DNA of 6,215 bases, taken from positions 1-6,215 of the forward strand of contig JAUVQW010000071.1 of assembly GCA_030597945.1 (NCBI GenBank), written 5' to 3'. The stretch comes from Actinomycetes bacterium. Lineage in GTDB: Bacteria; Actinomycetota; Aquicultoria; CAJVYJ01. The notes below the pieces were generated by a model. It was not told the DNA's origin. It did not search any database and saw only the letters and a list, made by a program, of their open reading frames with translations. A program made the translations under genes and the position numbers. Positions within the stretch are counted from its first letter, which is position 1; each line of letters starts with the position of its first letter. Shown here piece by piece: positions 1 to 5,780 of the stretch.

Positions 1-358
1 AATAGCCCTATTTCTACAACGGGGCATTACACAATCAGCCGAGCACTCTCCTGCCGAAGCATTTGTAAAAATGGCAACTATCGGGGGGGCCAAAGCCTTA
101 AGGATCGATAATAAAGTGGGTACCTTAGAGCCCGGGAAAGAGGCCGATATGATAATTGTCGATCTTTCTCATAGCCATCAGGAGATTGTAGTCGATCCCT
201 ATGCTGCTTTAGTTTATTCTGTTAATCAGGAAAATGTCATATTGTCGATGGTCGGTGGAGAAGTTATATATAAAGATTACGATTTTCTTACCCTCGATGA
301 GGAAGAGATAATAGACCTTTCAGAACCGGTCAGGCATAAGCTTAAGAAATTATCTTAG
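1..358 (+). CDS. MtaD/SsnA-like amidohydrolase, C-terminal part (5'-truncated by window)
   Basis: The reading frame is open from the window edge (first full codon at 2) to the TAG at 356-358, giving the last 118 residues of a larger protein. The stretch MATIGGAKALRI followed by VGTLEPGKEADMIIVDL is the typical C-terminal signature of the amidohydrolase superfamily, where the chain leaves the TIM barrel and rejoins the small beta-sandwich domain. The later segment DPYAALVYSVNQENVILSMVGGEVIY matches the end of the MtaD/SsnA group. By family knowledge these enzymes deaminate S-adenosylhomocysteine, 5'-methylthioadenosine or adenosine with a catalytic metal in the cytoplasm. The metal-binding His and Asp residues lie upstream of the window, so the substrate cannot be checked. 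A chlorohydrolase or guanine deaminase relative is possible. The nearby methionine-synthase-like gene favours a role in SAH/methionine recycling, which is inference. Confidence 0.8.
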   Translation, partial: IALFLQRGITQSAEHSPAEAFVKMATIGGAKALRIDNKVGTLEPGKEADMIIVDLSHSHQEIVVDPYAALVYSVNQENVILSMVGGEVIYKDYDFLTLDEEEIIDLSEPVRHKLKKLS

Positions 359-387
359 CAATCTAGAATAATACCTGGTCGATAGCT

Positions 388-435
388 TATAATTGGCGCC
401 ATATAATAGTATAGCTTTGATAATTATGATATAAT
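388..435 (+). promoter_or_regulatory. AT-rich putative promoter region with three TATAAT boxes
   Basis: Between the amidohydrolase stop and the next gene, perfect TATAAT hexamers occur at 388-393, 402-407 and 430-435. A TTGATA hexamer at 417-422 is only 7 bp from the last one, so it cannot serve as its -35 box. The middle box has a weak TCGATA-like -35 candidate at 379-384 with 17 bp spacing. No single box is convincingly paired, but the cluster makes a sigma-70-type promoter for the small membrane protein gene plausible. No terminator hairpin was seen after the amidohydrolase stop. Confidence 0.4.
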
Positions 436-451
436 TCAGACGATTTTCGAT

Positions 452-457
452 AGGAGG
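452..457 (+). promoter_or_regulatory. Ribosome binding site AGGAGG that decides a TTG start
   Basis: A full AGGAGG lies 9 bases before the TTG at 467. There is no ATG nearby in that frame, so this site is the main support for TTG initiation of the small membrane protein. Confidence 0.8.
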
Positions 458-466
458 TTATTAAGA

Positions 467-769
467 TTGACTGATAAAGACGTTGAGAATACAGAAAGCA
501 ACTCGGAAGATGTGGAAGAGGCGGCTCAGGTTATATCGCTTTTTCTATCAATCGGACTTATCATTGGAGCTTTGGTCATAGGTCTTGTTGTTAGATACCT
601 TGTAGCTCCGAGCGGAGAATCAACAATTACTGCTCCACCGACAGGCACGCAATCGGCGCCACCACTTAGCCCTGATCAAGCAGAGGGCGGTGAGCTTCCA
701 CCGGGCCATCCTACAGTTCCAGATGGAGGCAGTGAAGTGGCTACACCGGATACGACGCCTTCCCCTTAA
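467..769 (+). CDS. Small single-pass membrane protein with Pro-rich tail, function unknown
   Basis: I do not recognise this 100-residue protein. Residues 1-20 are strongly acidic (eight Asp/Glu, one Lys). Residues 21-47 form one hydrophobic helix containing small-residue spacing (Gly30, Gly34, Gly39) that could favour helix packing. Residues 48-100 are a low-complexity tail rich in Pro (13), Gly, Thr and Ser that is probably disordered. No signal-peptidase site or lipobox Cys is evident. Topology is uncertain: the only basic residue next to the helix is Arg43 on its C-terminal side, while Pro/Thr-rich tails of this kind often sit outside the cell. The TTG start is chosen because of the AGGAGG site 9 bases upstream. 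The gene is probably transcribed alone, with promoter-like sequence before it and a strong terminator at 815-853. Real coding is supported by the RBS, membrane segment and flanking signals, not by homology. Confidence 0.7.
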   Translation: MTDKDVENTESNSEDVEEAAQVISLFLSIGLIIGALVIGLVVRYLVAPSGESTITAPPTGTQSAPPLSPDQAEGGELPPGHPTVPDGGSEVATPDTTPSP

Positions 770-782
770 GCATCTCTTAAGG
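764..782 (+). repeat. Short inverted repeat overlapping a stop codon
   Basis: CCTTAAG (764-770) and CTTAAGG (776-782) form a perfect 7-bp stem with a 5-base loop. The stem contains the TAA stop (767-769) of the small membrane protein. There is no U-tract after it, so it is not a terminator by itself. It may stabilise the mRNA 3' end or be chance. Confidence 0.4.
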
Positions 783-814
783 TAAATGAGTATTAAGTTT
801 GTTTGATAATTATT

Positions 815-853
815 AAATTAAAGGATACTGTCTACTAGTATCCTTTAATTTTT
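815..853 (+). terminator. Strong rho-independent terminator, possibly bidirectional
   Basis: Arms 815-829 and 837-851 are perfect 15-bp inverted repeats, with an extra G-U closing pair possible at 830/836. They enclose a loop of 5-7 bases. The right arm ends in a run of five T (849-853) and the left arm starts AT-rich, so it could work in both directions. It follows the small membrane protein gene by 45 bases. It ends only four bases before the ATG at 858 of the next gene, which leaves no room for a separate leader. Confidence 0.8.
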
Positions 854-857
854 ATAT

Positions 858-1898
858 ATGAATATTGAAAATCATCTTAGAATCTCATTAGGAATAGGAA
901 GCCTGCCTTATAAGGACCCTGTAAGGGCCTGTAAGCTTGTGCTTGAATATTTTCCCGATACCCCATTTTGGCCTGAACTCTCCAATCGTGACTTTAGAGA
1001 AAGCATGGGATTTATCCAGACCGAAGGTATCCCGGGGATGGTCGTTGATAAGGACAATCAAAGAATCTATATGGATTCTAAAACAGATCTGGCCAGTGAT
1101 ATCGAAGTTTTCTACAATGATTTCTTAGAAGAAAATCTTGATCGATTCAAGATGACACCATCATTCGCCTCAGGGCTAACCGTTATGCTTGAAATGATAG
1201 AAAAGATTCGTCTAAGAGATGTTTCTTTTATTAAAGGGCAGCTCTCTGGCCCGACTACCTTTGGTTTGATAATAAAGGATAAAGACGGAAAGGCTATCTT
1301 ATATGACGATCAGCTTATGGATGTTCTTTTAAAAAGTACCATCATGAAAGCGAAATGGATGCAAAGAGAATTCATAGCCACGGGCCGCAAGCCGATCATC
1401 TTCTTTGACGAGCCTATGCTCCAATCGATAGGATCACCGACCGTCCCGATAGACAGAGACAGAGCAGTGGAGTCATTAAAAGAGGTAGTAGAGTCCGTTG
1501 ATTGTCTTACAGGCGCTCATTGCTGTGGGAATACCGACTGGTCAATACTTATGGAGTCCGGAGTCGACATAATCGCTTTCGATGCCTTTAATTATGCAAG
1601 TACGATGGCATTATATCCTGATGCTTTGAACAAACACTTAAAAAACGGGGGAGTGGTCGCATGGGGAATAGTGCCGGCGTCAGTGGAGGCAAGAGACTTA
1701 AGAGTGGATACCCTTTTTAAGAAACTTACAGGCGCCATAGATGAAGTTTCAAAAAGCGGTGTCGATAAAGACGTTCTCTATAAAAGGTCAATGATAACGC
1801 CTAGCTGCGGACTCGGTAGTTTGGATTACAACCTAGCTGAGCTTATCATGGGACAGACAAGAGATGTGACAAGAATGCTCGCAAGGGAGGTCGGTTAG
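858..1898 (+). CDS. UROD/MetE-superfamily methyltransferase, core methionine synthase type
   Basis: The 346-residue protein looks like a single TIM-barrel domain equivalent to the C-terminal catalytic half of MetE. The N-terminal motif GIGSLPYKDP (12-21) and PFWPEL (36-41) are typical of this group. Family knowledge places a catalytic zinc on a His-x-Cys pair and a distal Cys. Here these are His221 and Cys223 in AHCCGN, and Cys317 in ITPSCGLG. Asp242 sits where MetE has a zinc-binding Glu. IIFFDEP (180-186) is another conserved barrel strand. Stand-alone core enzymes (MesA-D, core-MetE) make methionine from homocysteine, usually with a methyl-corrinoid rather than folate donor. Applying that here is inference, and another corrinoid or thiol methyltransfer is possible. 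ATG 858 is the only start after the in-frame TAA at 846-848 and lies just before the conserved motif, but it has no Shine-Dalgarno sequence. A terminator follows at 1967-2003. Confidence 0.85.
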   Translation: MNIENHLRISLGIGSLPYKDPVRACKLVLEYFPDTPFWPELSNRDFRESMGFIQTEGIPGMVVDKDNQRIYMDSKTDLASDIEVFYNDFLEENLDRFKMTPSFASGLTVMLEMIEKIRLRDVSFIKGQLSGPTTFGLIIKDKDGKAILYDDQLMDVLLKSTIMKAKWMQREFIATGRKPIIFFDEPMLQSIGSPTVPIDRDRAVESLKEVVESVDCLTGAHCCGNTDWSILMESGVDIIAFDAFNYASTMALYPDALNKHLKNGGVVAWGIVPASVEARDLRVDTLFKKLTGAIDEVSKSGVDKDVLYKRSMITPSCGLGSLDYNLAELIMGQTRDVTRMLAREVG

Positions 1899-1966
1899 CC
1901 ACGGCTTGGTCTATTTCGATAATGAAGGCAGTTTGCATTCAATAGATTTATAAAATGATATATAGG

Positions 1967-2003
1967 CAGTCGGTAAAAGTTATAATCTATCGACTGTTTT
2001 TTT
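1967..2003 (+). terminator. Rho-independent terminator or attenuator before the glycosyltransferase
   Basis: CAGTCGGTA (1967-1975) pairs with TATCGACTG (1988-1996), eight Watson-Crick pairs and one G-U, around a 12-base loop. Seven T follow directly (1997-2003). It would end transcripts of the methyltransferase gene, 68 bases after its stop. The next gene's Shine-Dalgarno sequence starts at the very next base. A TATAAT box (1981-1986) lies in the loop and could be the -10 of a promoter starting near 1993, although no good -35 box is visible. Confidence 0.75.
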
Positions 2004-2010
2004 AAAGGAG
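2004..2010 (+). promoter_or_regulatory. Ribosome binding site AAAGGAG that decides a TTG start
   Basis: AAAGGAG ends 6 bases before the TTG at 2017, which is ideal spacing. The encoded N-terminus then begins directly with the first beta strand of the GT-B fold, supporting TTG as the true start. Confidence 0.85.
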
Positions 2011-2016
2011 AAGTTA

Positions 2017-3666
2017 TTGGATCTTTTGGTCTGGCACGGATATCTTCTAGCAGGAACAGGAAGCAATATTCACATACAAAACATCTCTCGAGAGTTCTGC
2101 CAACTCGGCCACAATGTTCATCTATTTATTCAAGAAAGCGATCTAGATGAATATGATTTTATTTCAAGAAAATATACTTTTGAAGACGACAACAGCAAGC
2201 TTGCCCTTGAATGGGAAAGAGAGACCGAATATTTAGGCAAGTGTTTTGCTTATCAACCGTCCATAAAAGAGTTGCTTCCCGTTTTTGTTTACGACAACTA
2301 TGAGGGATTCACGGTAAAGACTTTTCTGGATCTAAGCGACGAAGAGCTGGAGATATATAAGCAGCAAAATATCAAGGCAATAGATCTGGTCATGAATAAA
2401 GCAAGGATAGATGCCTTCATAGCTGACCATGGCGTCATCTCACCGCTACTGGCTAAGGAGACTTGCTTAAAGAGGAGCACTCCTTATATCGTTTTAATCC
2501 AAGGTAGCGATATAGAGTTCACCATAAAGAAGAGTCAGCGTTATTTAGATCTTTCATATGAAGGCATAAAAACGGCAAGCTCGGTAATTGCCGTCACTGA
2601 CCATATAAAGAGGGAACTTAGCAAGGTTTACAATGGTTCAATAGATCATATCGTAAAAGTTGTACCATCCGGAGTCGATCTTAATACATTTATTCCTACC
2701 TCAGATAAAAAGTTAAGCCTTCAAAGCTTTATCGCTGCGTCAAAGAATCTTCAAGATAAAAGAGGTAATGGGTTTTCAAAAAAGAAACAAGGGAGGACTT
2801 TAAGTGAGCTAAAGACCAATGAGATCGATGATGAACTCCTTGGTAATATCCATAATAGTTATAACGACAGGGCACCTGACGTAGATGTCGAAGAGAAATT
2901 ATCTTGTCTATCTAGTAATAGTAAACTCGTTACCTTTGTCGGAAAGCTTATGGTGACTAAAGGCGCGCATCTTGCGATAGCCGCCATGGGAAAAGTGTTT
3001 GGCAGTGATCCAAGCTTAAAGCTGGTCATCATAGGTTTTGGCCCCTTACGAGAACACCTAGAACTCCTGGTAGACTCAATAGCCTTAAGAGATATCGATA
3101 GATTATTTTTAATAGCCAAGATGATCGATGATAAGTTGGACACTAGGGATTATCTAAGTGAATTCTACAGGAACCTTAAAGATCAAAGGAAGATTGATGA
3201 TTATTTCGATATGTCAGCTGGTATAAAAGAGAAGGTGATCTTTACCGGATTACTTTATCATGATCAGATAAAACATATGTTGGCGATTACCGATATTCAG
3301 CTAACACTTTCAATCTTTCCTGAGGCATTTGGTCTTGTCGTACTGGAAGGGACGGCAAGTGGCGCCATTCCGATCGTTTCTAACCATAGCGGATTAAGGG
3401 ATGTTTTGATCAGTTTGGAAGAGAAAGGCGGGTTGGACAACGACTTCTTTCGATTAACCTTATCAAAAGACCCATTAATTCACTTAAGTGAGTTGGTTGA
3501 ACGGATACTTGGTCTTGATGATGATAGCAGAAAACAACTCAAAAAGACTTTTTCAAAAACAACTAATTTAGAATACGGTTGGTCGTCTGTCTCCAAAAGA
3601 TTTACAGAACATATAAACGAAATATTGATAGAGGAAAAAATTAATAAAGAGAAAAAAGATCGATAG
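2017..3666 (+). CDS. Glycosyltransferase, GT-B fold, family 4-like, with long inserts
   Basis: The 549-residue protein should transfer a sugar from an activated nucleotide donor in the cytoplasm; donor and acceptor cannot be told. The N-terminal Rossmann domain opens with LLVWHGYLLAGTGSNIH, where GTGSN is the donor-side glycine loop region. QGSD (162-165) and VPSGVDLNTF (216-225) follow at usual GT4 places. The C-terminal domain starts near 303 with VTFVGKLMVTKG and holds the family's E-x7-E motif as Glu436 and Glu444 in FPEAFGLVVLEGTASG. GT4 enzymes are usually about 350-420 residues. The extra length sits in a hydrophilic K/D/E/N/S-rich linker (about 229-300) and a helical-looking insert (about 350-405). 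As I recall, actinobacterial relatives share the YEGF segment (95-98) and the second insert. There is no signal peptide or membrane segment. The C-terminus is Lys-rich. ligA follows after 39 bases in the same frame. Confidence 0.85.
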   Translation: MDLLVWHGYLLAGTGSNIHIQNISREFCQLGHNVHLFIQESDLDEYDFISRKYTFEDDNSKLALEWERETEYLGKCFAYQPSIKELLPVFVYDNYEGFTVKTFLDLSDEELEIYKQQNIKAIDLVMNKARIDAFIADHGVISPLLAKETCLKRSTPYIVLIQGSDIEFTIKKSQRYLDLSYEGIKTASSVIAVTDHIKRELSKVYNGSIDHIVKVVPSGVDLNTFIPTSDKKLSLQSFIAASKNLQDKRGNGFSKKKQGRTLSELKTNEIDDELLGNIHNSYNDRAPDVDVEEKLSCLSSNSKLVTFVGKLMVTKGAHLAIAAMGKVFGSDPSLKLVIIGFGPLREHLELLVDSIALRDIDRLFLIAKMIDDKLDTRDYLSEFYRNLKDQRKIDDYFDMSAGIKEKVIFTGLLYHDQIKHMLAITDIQLTLSIFPEAFGLVVLEGTASGAIPIVSNHSGLRDVLISLEEKGGLDNDFFRLTLSKDPLIHLSELVERILGLDDDSRKQLKKTFSKTTNLEYGWSSVSKRFTEHINEILIEEKINKEKKDR

Positions 3667-3692
3667 AAGTATAATATCAAGAGTTCGGCGAT

Positions 3693-3702
3693 AAAGAGGT
3701 GG
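3693..3702 (+). promoter_or_regulatory. Ribosome binding site of ligA, placed for an ATC start
   Basis: AAAGAGGTGG contains GAGGTG (3696-3701), a good match to the 16S anti-Shine-Dalgarno sequence. The bases after it reach the ATC codon at 3706 with 4-6 base spacing, depending on which part pairs. No ATG, GTG or TTG in the ligA frame is near it, and the overlapping GTG at 3699-3701 runs into a stop after four codons. Confidence 0.65.
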
Positions 3703-3705
3703 GCC

Positions 3706-5712
3706 ATCAATAAAGCAAGCGCCATCAGAAAACTTGATAAATTAAAGAAATCGATACGTCACCATAGCAGAAAATATTATACGGAAAACTCACCTGAGAT
3801 CGCCGACATCGACTACGATGAATTAGTCGGGGAACTTTTAAAAATAGAGGAAGACTTTCCTGATCTGGTAACTGATGACTCACCTAGCAAGAGAGTGGGC
3901 GCGCTTCCAAGTAACGCTTTTTCCGAGGTAAAGCACGAGAGTCGGATGTTTAGCCTTTCAAACGCTTTTTCATTAGACGACCTCGAAGCTTTTCTAAAAA
4001 GGATAGAAAAAGAACTTGCCGGTGAGAAAATAGAATTTGTATGTGAGCTAAAGATGGATGGGGTAGCAGTCTCTTTAACATTTATTGATGGAATTTTTAC
4101 TAAAGGGGCGACAAGAGGAGATGGTCGAGTCGGTGAGGATATTACCAATAATCTTAGAACTATAAGATCTCTGCCTTTAAGATTATCAGGAAATAACCTT
4201 CCTCCATTAATGGAAATAAGGGGAGAAGTCTTCTTAGCCAAAGAGACGTTTGATCTAATAAACCAGATCAGAATGGATGAAGACCAGGAGGTTTTTGCAA
4301 ATCCTAGAAACGCCGCCGCCGGCTCTCTTAGGCAATTAGACGCAAAAGTAACGGCTAAGAGGGATTTAAAGATATTTCTCTTCTCAGTTGGAAATGCTGA
4401 GGGTCTGAGATTTACTTCGCAGCGACAAGTATTGGATTATTTAAGAGATCTGGATCTTCCTGTTAATCCTAAAATCGTGATCGCCGATTCTATGGATATG
4501 GCTTATCAGTTCTGTGTAGAGTGGCAGAAACAAAGAGGTGAGCTACCTTATGAAATAGATGGCACTGTAATAAAAGTCAATTCGATAGACCAGCAGTTTA
4601 GGCTTGGCGAGACATCGAAGGCACCAAGATGGATGACAGCCTATAAATTTCCAGCCGAGCAAAGAAGTACGACAGTAGAAAATATAATTATCAGCGTCGG
4701 AAGAACAGGTGCCCTAACGCCGACCGCAGTCTTAGAACCGGTCAGGATCGCAGGGTCAAATGTAAAAATGGCGACTCTTCATAATGAGGACGAAATCAAA
4801 CGAAAAGATATTAGGATCGGCGATAATGTTATCGTTCAAAAAGCCGGTGACATTATACCTGAAGTCGTAAAGGCTATAAAAGAGAAGAGATCTGGTGATG
4901 AAGTCGTCTTTGAAATGCCAAAAAACTGTCCCGTTTGCGGCGCTGGCGTTGAGAGGGTAATTGGAGAGGCAGTCTCAAGATGCAGCAATATAGCCTGCCC
5001 GGCCCAGACAAGAGAGAGGGTAATCCATTTCGGCAGCCGTCAAGCGATGGATATCGATGGATTTGGCCCGTCTGTCGCAGATTACCTGCTAGAAAGTGGG
5101 GCAATTGACAGTGTGGGAGACATTTATTATTTAACCAAGGACCAACTAAAGAGCAGTATTCCTCATTTTCAAGAGAAAGCGGCGACAAATCTTTATAGTT
5201 CTATACAAGATTCGCGAAAAAGGCCGTTATCGAGGCTTCTTTTTGCTCTTGGCATCAGACATGTAGGTTCTCATGTTGCAGACGTCTTAGCCGCTAGATA
5301 TGGTTCTATCGATAAATTGAAAAATGCCGACGTAAATGATCTTGAATCAATAGATGAGGTCGGACCCAAAGTCTCTTTTAGCGTCGAAAACTTTTTTCGA
5401 GAAGGAAAAAATTTGGAGACAATCGATAAATTAGCTAAAGCCGGCGTAAAAATGGAAGAAGATACAAATATAAGCGAGGTCGACAAGGCCTTGGATGGCA
5501 TTACTTTTGTCATTACGGGCACACTTAAAAAAAATTCACGCCTAGAGATAGAGGATGCTATCAAAGCTCGCAGTGGACGAGCCGCTTCCTCGGTAAGTAA
5601 GAATACCGATTATCTTATTGCCGGTGAAAATGCGGGATCGAAATTAGAAAAAGCAAAAGAGCTCGGGGTAAAGATCATTTCTGAAGAAGAATTTTTAAAG
5701 ATGTTAGAGTAA
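3706..5712 (+). CDS. ligA: NAD-dependent DNA ligase LigA, probably starting at ATC
   Basis: LigA seals nicks in replication and repair using NAD+. Read from ATC 3706 it has 668 residues, the normal family size (E. coli 671). Domain Ia is present: Tyr24, Tyr25, Asp34, Tyr37 and Asp38 match E. coli Tyr22, His23, Asp32, Tyr35 and Asp36, which bind NAD+. The adenylated lysine is Lys116 in KMDG. Further motifs are EIRGEVF (170-176), FANPRNAAAGSLRQLD (197-212), DGTVIKV (285-291) and KAPRWMTAYKF (305-315). An OB fold with SVGRTGALTP follows. The zinc finger is Cys408, Cys411, Cys426 and Cys431. Helix-hairpin-helix repeats cover about 443-583 and a BRCT domain about 596-668. The first ordinary start codon is GTG 3895 (codon 64), which would remove domain Ia and should abolish reaction with NAD+. 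A TATAAT at 3670-3675 could give a local promoter, otherwise ligA is co-transcribed with the glycosyltransferase. Confidence 0.95.
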   Translation: MNKASAIRKLDKLKKSIRHHSRKYYTENSPEIADIDYDELVGELLKIEEDFPDLVTDDSPSKRVGALPSNAFSEVKHESRMFSLSNAFSLDDLEAFLKRIEKELAGEKIEFVCELKMDGVAVSLTFIDGIFTKGATRGDGRVGEDITNNLRTIRSLPLRLSGNNLPPLMEIRGEVFLAKETFDLINQIRMDEDQEVFANPRNAAAGSLRQLDAKVTAKRDLKIFLFSVGNAEGLRFTSQRQVLDYLRDLDLPVNPKIVIADSMDMAYQFCVEWQKQRGELPYEIDGTVIKVNSIDQQFRLGETSKAPRWMTAYKFPAEQRSTTVENIIISVGRTGALTPTAVLEPVRIAGSNVKMATLHNEDEIKRKDIRIGDNVIVQKAGDIIPEVVKAIKEKRSGDEVVFEMPKNCPVCGAGVERVIGEAVSRCSNIACPAQTRERVIHFGSRQAMDIDGFGPSVADYLLESGAIDSVGDIYYLTKDQLKSSIPHFQEKAATNLYSSIQDSRKRPLSRLLFALGIRHVGSHVADVLAARYGSIDKLKNADVNDLESIDEVGPKVSFSVENFFREGKNLETIDKLAKAGVKMEEDTNISEVDKALDGITFVITGTLKKNSRLEIEDAIKARSGRAASSVSKNTDYLIAGENAGSKLEKAKELGVKIISEEEFLKMLE

Positions 5713-5780
5713 AGACGCTCTATTATGGTAAATATTGAAGATATGCCATTGAAAAGTTAATAATCAGATGACGAGGTTGG

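Noticed and set aside
937..1128. 63-residue + strand frame inside the methyltransferase gene
   Set aside because: It overlaps conserved coding sequence in another frame and shows no domain or RBS.
1899..2016. Known riboswitch class (SAM, T-box or cobalamin) in the leader before the glycosyltransferase
   Set aside because: At 118 bases it has a terminator-like hairpin but none of the conserved cores of these classes, such as the T-box sequence or the cobalamin box.
2859..3143. 94-residue minus-strand open frame, like those at 2298-2480 and 3480-3725
   Set aside because: These are antisense shadows of the glycosyltransferase, with no motif or start signals of their own.
3813..4241. 142-residue open frame on the minus strand
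   Set aside because: It lies antisense to conserved ligA coding sequence, is Ser-rich as expected of a shadow frame, and shows no recognisable domain or RBS.
4874..5188. 104-residue minus-strand open frame, and another at 5271-5564
   Set aside because: Both are antisense to the zinc-finger, helix-hairpin-helix and BRCT coding part of ligA; composition is shadow-like.
3895..5712. ligA starting at GTG 3895 (605 residues)
   Set aside because: It has no Shine-Dalgarno sequence of note, lies inside the conserved K-R-V-G motif, and would delete domain Ia, which is encoded intact just upstream in the same frame.
5725..5760. 11-codon mini-ORF between ligA and the zinc-ribbon gene
   Set aside because: It has no Shine-Dalgarno sequence and is too short to distinguish from chance.
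5713..5780. Terminator after ligA
   Set aside because: I found no GC-containing inverted repeat followed by a T-run in this 68-base gap.
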